Assembly (NCBI RefSeq): GCF_024347415.1
Contig: NZ_AP025477.1
Span: forward strand, 682,001-746,000
Length of the DNA stretch: 64,000 nucleotides
From: Vibrio crassostreae
Lineage (GTDB): Bacteria; Pseudomonadota; Gammaproteobacteria; Enterobacterales; Vibrionaceae
Reading direction: 5' to 3'
Shown: in pieces, positions 12,922 through 22,266 of the stretch
How the letters are laid out: the number at the start of each line of letters is the position of its first letter
How positions within the stretch are numbered: the stretch's first letter is position 1
The notes under the pieces: model-generated
What the model saw: the letters and a program-made list of their open reading frames with translations, nothing else
Databases searched by the model: none
What the model was told of the DNA's origin: nothing
Translations under genes and position numbers: made by a program

Positions 12922-14505
12922 CTACTGAGCAACTATCAAAACAACACTCTTTGAGATCTTATCTATCAAAGCTGGCTTACTCAACACCTTAGAACTTTGG
13001 ACTTGTTTATAGTTAACATCATTACCAATCAGCATTGGTAGAGCATATGGCACCTTAACTGCGTAATTAACGTTTTGTGCTAAAGTACCGGTTGTCTGTA
13101 GAGCCACATCCTGATTCAAACTTGCCGATGCGATACCAACCACTACGCCTCGATTATCCACCATTGGGCTACCTGAGTTGCCAGGTTGAATAGGTGAGCT
13201 TATCTGGAAGTATCTAGTGTCCCCCTTAACGCCCGAACTTGCATTAATGTAACCAAAGGTCGCTTTCTGATCGTTCCCCTGAATACCAATATTTGGGTAA
13301 CCAAGTACAGCAATTTCTGTCCCCTTCTTAGTCTTGACCTTAAGCTCAAGAGGCAGCGGTGTAACAGATTTATTCACTTTTAACAGTGCAATATCGTTAC
13401 TCACATCCTGATCCACCAACGTAGCTGGAATTGTTTTTCCATCCATAACGATAGAAATATTGTGCGCGCCAGACACGACATGGCTGTTTGTGAGGAGATA
13501 GCCATCAGAAGAAATAAAGAAACCGGTACCTGTCGACACACTCGAAACAGCCGAAGGCTCACTTTCAGAAGAATCAGGTTCATCTCGAACTTCGGATTCA
13601 ACGACACGATGCGACGAATCGTACTTCTCTTTCATTGCCAGAGCCATTCCTCCTGCGGCATCAACAGCACTTGCATTTCTAGATGCATTATAAGAAACCT
13701 TGCTTACCTGAGAAGTAAAAGAGGTCGGTAGGACAACAGCTTCAATTAAAGCGCCATACTCATAATACTGATGCCAATCCCCCGCAGAGGTTCGATAAAT
13801 AGAATAAGACTCAGCCTTTTCGTCAGCCATGTTAACGTAACCCAAACCGGACCATATTAGTGATTTGGAAGAGTTGTAAAGCTCACGAGTACCGAAAAAG
13901 AGTGAATTACCAAAAATTCCAGAGTACTTACCAGTCGAACCATCGTTGTAACTCTTTAGATGTACCCCACTACTGACACCGCGCTTTTGGTCAACTTCAA
14001 GGTAGTTATATATAAACTCCAACTCGCCATCAACGCTGGTTGTAGAGTGAACTTCATATCGCTTAACCATCTTTCCGTTCTCGCGAATATACGATCCATA
14101 ACGAACCACATTCTGACCTTCCGCTCCAGCGTAGAAATATTGATCCGTAATCCCTTGATTGTGGTAAGCAATTTCATACCAATTGAAAGACCCAGCATCG
14201 ACTGTCATCTTTCCGATGCCATGTGTCTTACCGTTTTTACAGCCGCCATCCCAAGCTAAGTTTTCAGAAGTAAGATCAGCAACAGAAGTAAGACCAAGAA
14301 ATCGATAACCTTCAATATGAATCTCACAGGCTTCGTTTTTATTGCCAACCTGAACCCAGTAATCGTGATATTGGCCGACACCAAGTGTGGAAACCATAGT
14401 CTCATAATTCGGGAGAGCAGCCTCAGTTACAGTACGCGCATTAGGCGTACTATTACACCCATAAAGAGAAGCAACCGCCAAAGGAACAATAAAAATCTTT
14501 TTCAT
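12922..14505 (-). CDS. Trypsin-like serine protease lipoprotein
   Basis: The product is 527 aa from MKKIFIVPLAVASLYGC at 14505. The signal peptide ends in a lipobox (LYGC), so the protein is probably tethered to the envelope. An N-terminal region of about 290 residues has Tyr/Gly-rich strands that resemble MORN-type repeats. The C-terminal protease domain has the full triad: His342 in TNSHVV, Asp371 in DVSNDIALL, Ser444 in PGNSGSPMVD, as in HtrA-like trypsins, but there is no PDZ domain. It lies between Kiwa and the virus remnant on the opposite strand to Kiwa. The role is unknown; envelope quality control or a defence accessory are options. Confidence 0.75.
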   Translation of the reverse strand: MKKIFIVPLAVASLYGCNSTPNARTVTEAALPNYETMVSTLGVGQYHDYWVQVGNKNEACEIHIEGYRFLGLTSVADLTSENLAWDGGCKNGKTHGIGKMTVDAGSFNWYEIAYHNQGITDQYFYAGAEGQNVVRYGSYIRENGKMVKRYEVHSTTSVDGELEFIYNYLEVDQKRGVSSGVHLKSYNDGSTGKYSGIFGNSLFFGTRELYNSSKSLIWSGLGYVNMADEKAESYSIYRTSAGDWHQYYEYGALIEAVVLPTSFTSQVSKVSYNASRNASAVDAAGGMALAMKEKYDSSHRVVESEVRDEPDSSESEPSAVSSVSTGTGFFISSDGYLLTNSHVVSGAHNISIVMDGKTIPATLVDQDVSNDIALLKVNKSVTPLPLELKVKTKKGTEIAVLGYPNIGIQGNDQKATFGYINASSGVKGDTRYFQISSPIQPGNSGSPMVDNRGVVVGIASASLNQDVALQTTGTLAQNVNYAVKVPYALPMLIGNDVNYKQVQSSKVLSKPALIDKISKSVVLIVAQ

Positions 14506-14952
14506 AAATACCAGCAAAAAATCTAAGAAATAATTTAAAAGCAGAAAGGTATTACCATACAGGCAGGAGCCGCCCAGACTGATGTAGCAAATATGCGAAC
14601 TAATACCGCCAAAAAAAGGCACTCACAATGAGTAATCATACAGTATATTATACTATCGTTCTTTTACTATGCCAAAATTTATCGATGGTTTAATTCTGTA
14701 TTTAATAATTGCCGACACCATTGATATTACGGCTACAAGTCCAGGAACATAGCTACTTGAGTCAATAATTAAGGTTGAGCTGTGTGCTATCTTTGACGAA
14801 GTAGCATTTCTTCTAACATATGACTTCCGTTATAATCCGTTGGGATAAGTTCCTATTGATCACTGTTCAACATGACAATGAACTAGATTAAGAAAACGTG
14901 TTAGAACGCATTTGGCAACTAACACACTTCTCTTAAGAACACCTCGATTGGT
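14506..14952. other. Gene-free stretch between protease and virus remnant
   Basis: No supported gene on either strand. It must hold the protease promoter (leftward). I compared it with the DNA left of the intact virus (1,420-1,653) for a shared attachment repeat and found none longer than chance. Confidence 0.5.
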
Positions 14953-15063
14953 TTAAATTAGAGTAGCATTCGCCATCATCACTCGCCCATTTCTAAGCGT
15001 GTAGCCCTTCATTAGCTAGCCGCTTTGCCTTTGTCCGTTGCACTTATAACCTTTCTTAGGCAT
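14953..15063 (-). pseudogene. Broken copy of the 40-aa basic virus protein
   Basis: The frame starts MPKKGYKCNGQRQSG and stops at a TAG (15016-15018). Read through in the same frame it continues LMKGYTLRNGRVMMANAT, clearly matching QLKKGYTLKNGRVVRANT of the gene at 1,654-1,776. The basic C-terminal tail is replaced by LI and a stop. This shows the second virus copy is decayed. Confidence 0.75.
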
Positions 15064-15226
15064 TGGGATCCTCCAGTTTTCGTATCCGTTGCTCTTGGTC
15101 TTGTTGCGCTCGTTTTATCCAGTTGATGTCTGTTTTCAAAGCCGCAATCGTGCCGAGGCTTGAGACTCCACCTGTAATAAGAGCGATGATTAACGCATCG
15201 AGGTACGCCATCACTTCGTTTTCCAT
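15056..15226 (-). CDS. Second copy of the small coiled-coil membrane protein
   Basis: A 56-aa protein from ATG at 15226, with the same helix (LIIALITGGVSSLGTIAALKT) and coiled-coil end (QQDQEQRIRKLE) as the gene at 1,730-1,927; only a few residues differ and the tail is shorter. The frame is intact but lies in a remnant without the rest of the virus, so it is probably not functional. Confidence 0.65.
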   Translation of the reverse strand: MENEVMAYLDALIIALITGGVSSLGTIAALKTDINWIKRAQQDQEQRIRKLEDPNA

Positions 15227-15474
15227 CGAGACGCGTAGTATTCAAGTAGGTATCGCACCATAGCGCGCATGCCTAGCGTATCAACCACAACAGCACCTAC
15301 GACAAACCAGTAAGGGTTGGGGATGTTCTGCAGTGCATCGAACCCTTGCTTGACGTATGGCGCGTAATTAGGGATGAAAGACAAGATGAGAGGTACGAAC
15401 GCTCTCATAGACAATAAAGTGTTTCGATAAAACCGAGCCCCAAAAAGTGACACTGCAACATAACTGCCCTCCAC
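15211..15474 (-). pseudogene. N-terminally truncated second copy of the holin gene
   Basis: From about position 15,399 leftward the frame encodes FVPLILSFIPNYAPYVKQG onward, nearly identical to the C-terminal 61 residues of the holin at 1,924-2,334. The preceding 25 codons (MEGSYVAVSLFGARFYRN) are unrelated, so a deletion or insertion replaced the first half. The junction at about 15,399 marks the right edge of the remnant. Confidence 0.75.
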
Positions 15475-15575
15475 TTTAATTGATGAACAGTAAAACAGTG
15501 GCCTTGTGACTCGTTATCACAGCAAGCCATAAAGCTCGCACACACCGCTCTGATTACACAAACCGAGCCACTTTA

Positions 15576-15605
15576 AATTTAACTGTATAAATATACAGTT
15601 AAATT
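15576..15605. promoter_or_regulatory. 30-base perfect palindrome with LexA-type SOS box
   Basis: Perfect 14-2-14 inverted repeat. Its core, CTGTATAAATATACAG, fits the CTG-N10-CAG LexA box. It lies 100 bp right of the virus remnant and about 230 bp left of a GGDEF gene. It could be an SOS operator left from a mobile element (prophage or integrase promoter) or a hairpin. Confidence 0.5.
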
Positions 15606-15833
15606 ACTACCACCGTAAAAACCGCACTTATTGAGCAAATAACATTCAGAATCAAGGGTCTGCGTTCAATTTTTAAACTTGAATTTGGTCTAATGGTTCG
15701 CTTTCCTGTATGACCGTCAGTTCTAGAACAGTTTTAGATATAGCGATTTCAACAAGGCTAATCTCTAACCTTCGATTACGCCAGCTCTAAGGCATTGGGT
15801 ATTAGGTTTGAATCACGTGTACGGATTAATATC

Positions 15834-17102
15834 ATGAGCGACAAAGCATTCCGAAAACTCAACATATTCCTCTCGATTTTTTGCCTGGCAATCACCCTAT
15901 TGTCGCTATTCTCTTTTGATAGACTAATGAACAAGAGCTACATCATTAGCCCAGACAAATACCCTACACTCGCCAATACAGACCGAGATCATGATGGCGG
16001 CACGGTTGCATCATTACACAAGTCAAATAACGGCATTGAGTTACAGTGTGACTTTAAGCGTACCTATAGCAAGCCTTTCTGTGAGGTTGAATTCATCATA
16101 TCGAAAGAAGGCAAAGGGTTAGATCTCTCCACGTTCGATTCGGTAACCATTAATATGGACTATGAAGGCCAAGAGAACCCAAGATTTCGTTTCTACATTC
16201 GTAACTATGACGAGGGTTACAACGTTAAAGGCGATGCAATGTCGAACAAGTTCAATCGCTTAGACTTTTCGCTACCAGATAAAAACAACATCGACTTAAA
16301 CTACTTCAATGTTCCTTTCTGGTGGATTGATCATTATAACCGCCCTGTTTCTGATAGCGCTGTAGACATTACGAACGCGGTATCTGTTGAACTCGGGCTT
16401 GGTGCCAGCACGCTTGCTGGGCATCATTCACTTAACATCTCGAGTATTGTGTTCCACGGTAAAATCATCAGCAAGGCTTTGCTAGGTGAGCTATTGGTTG
16501 GACTATGGGTGATATACGCGATCTACTATGTCGCTTGTGCTTTACATATTGCACAACGAAACAAAACGCGTTCAGCACAGCAACAACGCCATTTAACCCA
16601 AGAAATTGAAGAGCTAAAGGTAAAGGCCACAACCGATCCGTTGACCGGATGTAGAAACCGAACCGAAGCTTTAGATACCTTCTATGATTTCGAATGGTTG
16701 GCGCAACAAGGAAAAACGATTCACATCGCGTTGTTTGATTTAGACTATTTTAAGCAGATCAATGATCAACATGGCCATGAAGTGGGTGACAAAGTACTTA
16801 TTCAGTTTGTCGCAACGGCGAACAAGAGCCTTGGTGAGCAGTACTTGCTTTATCGCTGGGGTGGTGAGGAGTTTCTACTCGTTTGCCTGGAACAAACTGC
16901 GCTACAGTGTAACGAATCTATCGATAATTTTTACTTAGCAATGGAGCAAAGCCCTTGGCCTAAAGCGCTTAAAGTCACAGCTTCGACCGGAGTAACGCAG
17001 CTTAAAGAGCATGAATCTATACGTACTGCCATCAAACGTGCAGACAAAGCGCTCTACCAAGCTAAAGACAACGGACGAAACCAAGTCGCTACGTTTTATT
17101 AA
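15834..17102 (+). CDS. Membrane diguanylate cyclase (GGDEF)
   Basis: A 422-aa protein from the ATG at 15834; a TTG 13 codons upstream is possible. It would make cyclic di-GMP. Helix 1 (IFLSIFCLAITLLSLFSF), then a periplasmic sensor region of about 190 residues, helix 2 (LVGLWVIYAIYYVACAL), a short coiled coil, and a complete GGDEF domain with substrate strand ALFDLDYFKQINDQHGHEVGD and active-site RWGGEEF. The signature is GGEEF, an active form. No RxxD inhibitory site is obvious just before it. The sensor domain is not one I can name. Confidence 0.85.
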   Translation: MSDKAFRKLNIFLSIFCLAITLLSLFSFDRLMNKSYIISPDKYPTLANTDRDHDGGTVASLHKSNNGIELQCDFKRTYSKPFCEVEFIISKEGKGLDLSTFDSVTINMDYEGQENPRFRFYIRNYDEGYNVKGDAMSNKFNRLDFSLPDKNNIDLNYFNVPFWWIDHYNRPVSDSAVDITNAVSVELGLGASTLAGHHSLNISSIVFHGKIISKALLGELLVGLWVIYAIYYVACALHIAQRNKTRSAQQQRHLTQEIEELKVKATTDPLTGCRNRTEALDTFYDFEWLAQQGKTIHIALFDLDYFKQINDQHGHEVGDKVLIQFVATANKSLGEQYLLYRWGGEEFLLVCLEQTALQCNESIDNFYLAMEQSPWPKALKVTASTGVTQLKEHESIRTAIKRADKALYQAKDNGRNQVATFY

Positions 17103-17879
17103 GGCTCGCTAGACTGGACTGCAGCTACACATTCAACTCTCGGCACTACTCAATCAACACGCAGTTAATACCTTGTCGATATCGACTCTCCACTTAAGCA
17201 CCCGTTAGATTTTTAACTGCTGACTCAACAAATCCATAAGCTTTGTTGCCTCATCAGAATTCTAATCGATTCGTATGCCTATAAGCGCTTTCTCGCCATC
17301 TGTAATAACGCCATCAATAGCATTCTCAGGTTTATACGTATCGTTCCTGAATCGCTCTATATAAACAGCTCTTCCTTACGTCTCTAAGCTTCCTTAGCAC
17401 TTGTTCTGCAGTCACGTATTGGCGAGTAAAGCTTGCTCTAACCAGTGCTCAGTCACTCGCGGTATCGGTTTTGAACATTACCGTCGCTACTTATCTCGCA
17501 CTGTTTTTAGATGAAATCCTCATTTGTCTGCTTGTGAACATTCATACACTCGTATCCGCTAAAAAAAGAAGTCACAACGTCACTAGCCTTAAAAAACGCC
17601 ATATATTGAACCACTTAGACACGGTGACACAAATACTGACACCTGATATGGCAGTTGTTTTACTTTCACGTATCGCTGTAATTTAATTACAACCCAAGGC
17701 CAAGAAAGGCCTAAAAAGTGGATTGCTCTGATATAACTTATTGAATAAAAGGAATTTAATGGTGTTTAACGGTTCGGAATTTAGGGTAACTGAAGAGTTG
17801 GTATGTGCGAGATAATATACTAGAGGGTAATATATTTAGTTATAGTGCACTAAGGCGTTAAAAAAGAAGGGCTGATGCC
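17103..17879. other. Gene-free stretch with decayed coding sequence
   Basis: No intact gene is supported. The minus strand from about 17,460 to 17,190 contains fragments that read like protein (VTAEQVLRKLRDVRKSCLYR; then NAIDGVITDGEKALIGI in another frame) broken by stops, suggesting an old pseudogene I cannot identify. A 71-codon plus-strand frame at 17,471 has no ribosome site and unlikely composition. Confidence 0.4.
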
Positions 17880-18032
17880 CTACTCTTCTTTATTACTCAT
17901 TTCTTCACGAATTTGCTCAGCAACGATTTTGATAGCTTGTGCTGTGCTGATGCCCTGAGTCATCATTTCTTGAATTCGTTCAACAGCTTTCTGTTGTTCT
18001 TCGTGAGAAAGGGTTGGTAAGTCGTTTAGCAT
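17880..18032 (-). CDS. vxrE: YoaH/UPF0181 family protein (VxrE)
   Basis: A 50-aa protein starting [24 protein letters not shown], which matches the UPF0181 pattern (LPxLxHEQQQxAVExIQxLMxxGxSxxxAIxxVAxxIR). AGGAGCAG lies upstream. It is the last gene of the vxr cluster, 41 bases after vxrD; in V. cholerae the fifth gene of this locus (VCA0569) is, as I recall, a UPF0181 protein. The function is not known. Confidence 0.75.
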   Translation of the reverse strand: MLNDLPTLSHEEQQKAVERIQEMMTQGISTAQAIKIVAEQIREEMSNKEE

Positions 18033-18073
18033 GCTCTGCTCCTTTATTTAGGAGCAGAACTATATAAGGACTG

Positions 18074-19222
18074 TTAGTAACTAGCAAGGAAATTGATTGA
18101 AGCACCCATTGCATTTTCGTTTGTGTAGTTCGCACTTAGATCTAACTGGAACAAGTTAAGTGGCGAGATACCAATACCGGCTGTGACTGTTCCTTCCGAA
18201 TCAGAGTAAGCTAGGTTCTTGTAGTACCCTCCCCTTAACTTAAGCTGACGCAGAAGATCAACTTCAGTACCAACACGAATCATCTGTTCGTTATCATCAA
18301 ACGAAGTAAACTTCTCAGTCTCATTTAGGTCGTAATCAACACTAAACGAAAAGTAATCCGATACGATGCCTGCACCAACCGTATACACAGGCTCTAGTTG
18401 GTAAGTGTATTTACCACCGACTTGGTGTGTCGCACTACTTGTGCTGCTGTTAAGCGTTCTCGTCGTATCTTTGGTTTCTATATCTCTAGAGATCAAATTA
18501 GTTGCTGCAACACCTACTCGGAACGGGCCGAAGAACCAAAGTGCACCAGCATCCATGTTGAATGCTGTATCACCATCACTATTTTCTCTTACGTCAGATA
18601 AATCGTAATCATTAACCGATGCAACATAGTTGTACGTGTAAATACGTTGGATTTTAGGTGTGATGCCAAATGAAATGTGTTGGCCCATAAAGGTTTGGTA
18701 TTTTGCTAGAGAAAGCCCGACTTCTGCTACACCGATTGAAACCGCTTCAACTGTAGACAGTTCAACTTTGTCTTCATCTGAACCTGTCGTGTAAACGTTA
18801 GGAGTCGCAAATGATTCTGTATAGGCTTTAGCGAAAAGGTTGGCTGCAACAAACTGATTAGGAAGCGCAAATGCGACAACACCACCCAGTTCAACATTAG
18901 CTTGGTTACCATCAAGATTATTAAGCGCTGCGTCCAGGTCTGCAGTATTTGACGCATCAACGACGCTATCGATATTCGATTTCATATCGTTAGGGTCATT
19001 ATAGCTACCGCCAAAACTTGGCGTAATCATACCCATATCATCGTTACGACGATAAATAGCAACAAGTGCCGGGTTATAGAATGGAGCGGTTAGGAAGTTT
19101 GCTGAAACAACACCAACACCACCCATCGCATCACCACGCGCTTCAATGGCGTAGTTTGCTGCTGAAAGAGGAAGACTGGCGAATGCAATTGATGCTGCGA
19201 GTAGTTTAGTTGTATTTTTCAT
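18074..19222 (-). CDS. vxrD: Outer-membrane barrel protein of the TraF_2 family (VxrD)
   Basis: A 382-aa protein with a signal peptide (LLAASIAFASLPLSAA) and repeated amphipathic strands. The start of the mature part, AIEARGDAMGGVGVVSANFLTAPFYNPAL, is the hallmark of the TraF_2/UPF0164 group often labelled conjugal transfer protein TraF, although no conjugation genes are here. It is expected in the outer membrane. It is the fourth gene of the vxr operon, 50 bases after vxrC, and is probably expressed under VxrB control. Confidence 0.75.
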   Translation of the reverse strand: MKNTTKLLAASIAFASLPLSAANYAIEARGDAMGGVGVVSANFLTAPFYNPALVAIYRRNDDMGMITPSFGGSYNDPNDMKSNIDSVVDASNTADLDAALNNLDGNQANVELGGVVAFALPNQFVAANLFAKAYTESFATPNVYTTGSDEDKVELSTVEAVSIGVAEVGLSLAKYQTFMGQHISFGITPKIQRIYTYNYVASVNDYDLSDVRENSDGDTAFNMDAGALWFFGPFRVGVAATNLISRDIETKDTTRTLNSSTSSATHQVGGKYTYQLEPVYTVGAGIVSDYFSFSVDYDLNETEKFTSFDDNEQMIRVGTEVDLLRQLKLRGGYYKNLAYSDSEGTVTAGIGISPLNLFQLDLSANYTNENAMGASINFLASY

Positions 19223-19272
19223 GCCGTTTATCTTTGTTAGATCCCTTACATAGTTAACGGCACAATTTTAAA

Positions 19273-20160
19273 TTACTTTAACTCTTCTTCGCTAGAAATA
19301 TCATAAGTTTTACTGATAGTTTGTGCTTGTTCTATCGCTATGTCGCCTTGCCAGCGTGAATGAACCATTGATACCGCCAAAACGTAGCGATCATTTGGAA
19401 GTTCTTCGCCAGTTAGGTTCATTGGATAATCAGATTCATAGCTTTTGCCCCACACCTGCTCATAGTGTTCATCGACATAATCGTACAAACCAATTTCGAG
19501 TTTAGGAAGAGGACAATAAGGGTTCAGAAGTTCTTTTTTATCGATTCGCCAGGTGTCTTTTGAAGACCAGCGAACTTGCTGACGCATTGCAACTTCACCA
19601 AGGATAATCCAAGTACTCCAAGAATTTCCACCATCGCCTTTCACACTTAAACGATACAAACCCGATTCAAGTTGAGACGCTAAATTGTAACGCTTTTGGA
19701 ATAGGCTCACCGCTGCGTTATTTACGACTTCATTTTCTTTGGTGAACTCACTATCAGACGACACAACCTTATCGACCCATTTTTCGAAGGTTATGTCTTT
19801 AATATCATTTTCGGACTCAACATTAATTGCGACACGAAATGTATCTCTGCCGGGACTTTGAATAACGTGTCGTTTAACGACGACTGAACTGATCCAATCT
19901 GGCAGTGTTTTTCTTGTGAGGGTTTTACCACAATCTTTGTTCAATGCTTGATCGAACAGTTCATTGAGGTGTTCTTCTCGTGATTGAGAAGAGTTGATTT
20001 GCCAAACTTCCACTAGTGAATCAAACATCTGAGGTAAATCATTATCCAATAGATGTTTATGTACTTGAGTCAAAGTATCGCTACTCTTGAACCAATCCGC
20101 TGCTTGCACGGTATTCGCCACGCAAGACAACATTAATAGTGGAAGTAAGGCTTTTTTCAT
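19273..20160 (-). CDS. vxrC: Periplasmic DUF2861 protein (VxrC)
   Basis: A 295-aa protein with a cleavable signal (LLPLLMLSCVANTVQAADW). The mature protein is acidic and mixed alpha/beta, with a Cys pair (KDCGKTL; NPYCPLP) that may form a disulfide. This family is found mainly next to vxrAB in vibrios. The start overlaps the vxrB stop (TAATG), so it is translationally coupled to the regulator, consistent with a part in sensing or output of the envelope stress pathway. Confidence 0.75.
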   Translation of the reverse strand: MKKALLPLLMLSCVANTVQAADWFKSSDTLTQVHKHLLDNDLPQMFDSLVEVWQINSSQSREEHLNELFDQALNKDCGKTLTRKTLPDWISSVVVKRHVIQSPGRDTFRVAINVESENDIKDITFEKWVDKVVSSDSEFTKENEVVNNAAVSLFQKRYNLASQLESGLYRLSVKGDGGNSWSTWIILGEVAMRQQVRWSSKDTWRIDKKELLNPYCPLPKLEIGLYDYVDEHYEQVWGKSYESDYPMNLTGEELPNDRYVLAVSMVHSRWQGDIAIEQAQTISKTYDISSEEELK

Positions 20161-20819
20161 TACGCTTTCATCTTGTAACCAACGCCACGAAGCGTTTCAA
20201 TTTCTAGACCTGGTAGCTTCTGTCTTAGTTGCAGAACGTGCGTGTCTACCGTACGTGTTGTTGGGAAATGGTTGTAACCCCATACATGGTCAAGTAGCTC
20301 ATCACGTGTGAAAACACGGCCAAGGTTACTTGCCAAAAATAGCAACAGGTCAAATTCAGTACGCGTTAAAGTGACTTCCAGTTCATTGAAAAACACTTCA
20401 CGTGTCGCTTTGTCGATAACAAGATTTTGAGCCATTACTTTTGATGCATCTTGATCCTCAGCATCAGGAAGGCGTAACTGCGCACGGATTCGAGCAAACA
20501 GTTCAGCTTCAGCGAAAGGCTTAGTTAGGTAGTCGTTTGCACCTGAATCTAGGCCCGCTACTTTGTCTTTTACTGTTACGAGAGCCGTTAGCAAAATAAC
20601 AGGGATGTCTTTCTTTTTCTTCCAACCTGGAAGCGAATCTACTGAGTCACCATCAGGAAGTTGACGGTCTAGAATCACTAGATCCGCTTGTTCCCAATAG
20701 CCTTCAACTTCAGAGATCAGTTCTGCATGCAAACATTCATATCCAGCTTGCTCAAGGCTAACTAATAAACCGTCAGCTAAATTTTTATCATCTTCAACGA
20801 GAAGCAATGTCTGTTTCAC
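20160..20819 (-). CDS. vxrB: Response regulator VxrB (VbrR-type, OmpR family)
   Basis: A 219-aa protein. Receiver domain residues 1-120 with phospho-acceptor Asp51 in LVILDRQLPDGD, acidic pocket EDD at 9-11 and Lys in YLTKPF. The C-terminal OmpR-type winged helix ends RGVGYKMKA. It overlaps the kinase gene by 26 bases. In V. cholerae VxrAB controls type VI secretion, cell-wall homeostasis and biofilm; in V. parahaemolyticus the homologous VbrKR responds to beta-lactams. The assignment rests on the five-gene order kinase, regulator, DUF2861, TraF_2, UPF0181. Confidence 0.85.
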   Translation of the reverse strand: MKQTLLLVEDDKNLADGLLVSLEQAGYECLHAELISEVEGYWEQADLVILDRQLPDGDSVDSLPGWKKKKDIPVILLTALVTVKDKVAGLDSGANDYLTKPFAEAELFARIRAQLRLPDAEDQDASKVMAQNLVIDKATREVFFNELEVTLTRTEFDLLLFLASNLGRVFTRDELLDHVWGYNHFPTTRTVDTHVLQLRQKLPGLEIETLRGVGYKMKA

Positions 20820-22266
20820 AAGGTATCTCCAAAATAAATGTTGTTGGGGGGCCGATAAGCGTCATGTGACCGCCCATTTTTCCGACCATAGATTCCACTA
20901 TCGTCAGACCTAAACCGAGTCCACTCTTACTTACGAATGGCTTTCTTAGTTGCCCCCAATCTTTGCGAGACAAGTCTCCATTATCTATAACTTTGAATGT
21001 CAGCTTCTTGTCAGAAGTATTCAGTTCTAGTATCACTGGAGCGACACCGTATTTCACGGCGTTTCTGATCAGGTTATCGATACACGTTCCTAACCAATAT
21101 ACGTTTACTTTTGCAGCAATATCTTTGTTTACACGGAGTTCAATGCCCGGAGCGAAATCTTCTTCAACTTTGTATTGAAGCCACTCTTCAACACTTGGTA
21201 CCCACTCTGTTGCGAGCGGTTGGTTGTCTGACTGCAAATAGTCTTTGCTTGCTTCCGCCAACTGCCTTAAACGGCGGGTATCTTCACACAGTCTACGAAA
21301 CTCATCATATACCGATTCTGGTAAGTGTTCGAACTCACGTCTGAACCCTTCAACCGTCAATGACAAACTCGCAATCGGCGTTCTTAATTCGTGCGTTAGA
21401 ATTTGAAGAACCAGCATACGGCTCTTCATCTCTTGTTTCTTACTGTTCCATCGGTAAATTGCCCAGCCTAATACCAGTAGGATGTTGGCAATCACCAAAA
21501 TAAACATGGCAACTTGAAGAAGCTCTGAATGATCTTCTATTTCCCAACATACGTTACCGCGCTGAACAAAACAGCTGTTGCCTTCTGATGACAAACTGAA
21601 CGACAGCCCTGAAAGCGTTGCGTTTTCACTCCAGACTGATTCTTTGTACAGGTAGTACCTATCGCCGCGCTTTACCCACATTTCATCGAGTTCTACAAAC
21701 ATACTCGCGCCCGCTAGCAGCGCGGTGATAGCTTCACTGTCCATTTGTTGTAAGCGAGACAACAGTTCGTCGTGTTCAGTGTTTGGACGCTCTTGAATAT
21801 GCATAAAGCGTTTCAGAGAGTCGAACTTTTCTGGGTATTTCTCTACGTATCGTGCGGCATAAGAGCCACCACCAGGGTGAATCAAGCCACTGCGGCTAAA
21901 CCAACGATCTGAAAGCTTGGTACCTTTACACATCGCACGAGTAAAAACTAAAGGCTCTGTAATCAACGGACTTAGCGGTAATTTCCCGCTACAAGTCTTT
22001 GATAACTGGTATAAACGCTGGATATCTTTTAACGGGTACTCTGCTGTTTGTGGCAGCATTGACGACGGCATGATCAAACGTGTTGGATAATCAGCCTGCA
22101 GCACTCGAATATCATAAGATTCGATGGCGGTTTCATGATCAAAGAGTTTGGTGAAATTATCGATACGCTCGGGTAAAGAGTCAGCAAATGCATTTGCAGA
22201 CACAGATAACGTAGCAATAAGAAGAGAAAATGTTCTTTTGATGAGCACAAACCAACGCAAATTCAT
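20794..22266 (-). CDS. vxrA: Sensor histidine kinase VxrA (VbrK-type)
   Basis: About 490 aa from the ATG at 22266 (another possible start lies 8 codons upstream; neither has a strong ribosome site). A signal-anchor helix (VLIKRTFSLLIATLSVSANAFA) is followed by a periplasmic sensor of about 220 residues with several Cys, then a second helix (LLQVAMFILVIANILLVLGWAIY), a dimerisation box ILTHELRTPIASL with the phospho-His at about 292, and an ATPase domain with NLIRNAVKYG, VIDNGD and GLGLGLTI. It is the first gene of the vxr operon. The periplasmic domain of this family has been reported to sense cell-wall damage or beta-lactams. Confidence 0.85.
   Translation of the reverse strand: MNLRWFVLIKRTFSLLIATLSVSANAFADSLPERIDNFTKLFDHETAIESYDIRVLQADYPTRLIMPSSMLPQTAEYPLKDIQRLYQLSKTCSGKLPLSPLITEPLVFTRAMCKGTKLSDRWFSRSGLIHPGGGSYAARYVEKYPEKFDSLKRFMHIQERPNTEHDELLSRLQQMDSEAITALLAGASMFVELDEMWVKRGDRYYLYKESVWSENATLSGLSFSLSSEGNSCFVQRGNVCWEIEDHSELLQVAMFILVIANILLVLGWAIYRWNSKKQEMKSRMLVLQILTHELRTPIASLSLTVEGFRREFEHLPESVYDEFRRLCEDTRRLRQLAEASKDYLQSDNQPLATEWVPSVEEWLQYKVEEDFAPGIELRVNKDIAAKVNVYWLGTCIDNLIRNAVKYGVAPVILELNTSDKKLTFKVIDNGDLSRKDWGQLRKPFVSKSGLGLGLTIVESMVGKMGGHMTLIGPPTTFILEIPCETDIASR

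Noticed and set aside
14890..14950. Possible attC site near ACTAACACAC
   Set aside because: Neither strand gives a paired RYYYAAC and GTTRRRY set with complementary arms.
1420..15000. Flanking direct repeats (attL/attR) for the virus
   Set aside because: I compared the DNA left of the intact copy with the gaps at 10,941-11,191, 12,735-12,921 and 14,506-14,952 and found nothing longer than short chance matches.
15012..15245. 77-aa frame MNTTRLDGKRSDG
   Set aside because: It is the wrong frame; the adjacent frame encodes the clear second copy of the coiled-coil membrane protein.
17471..17686. 71-aa plus-strand frame
   Set aside because: No ribosome site, no neighbour context and it lies in decayed sequence.
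18074..19222. Conjugation gene (TraF name)
   Set aside because: The family name is misleading; there are no other transfer genes and the context is the vxr operon.
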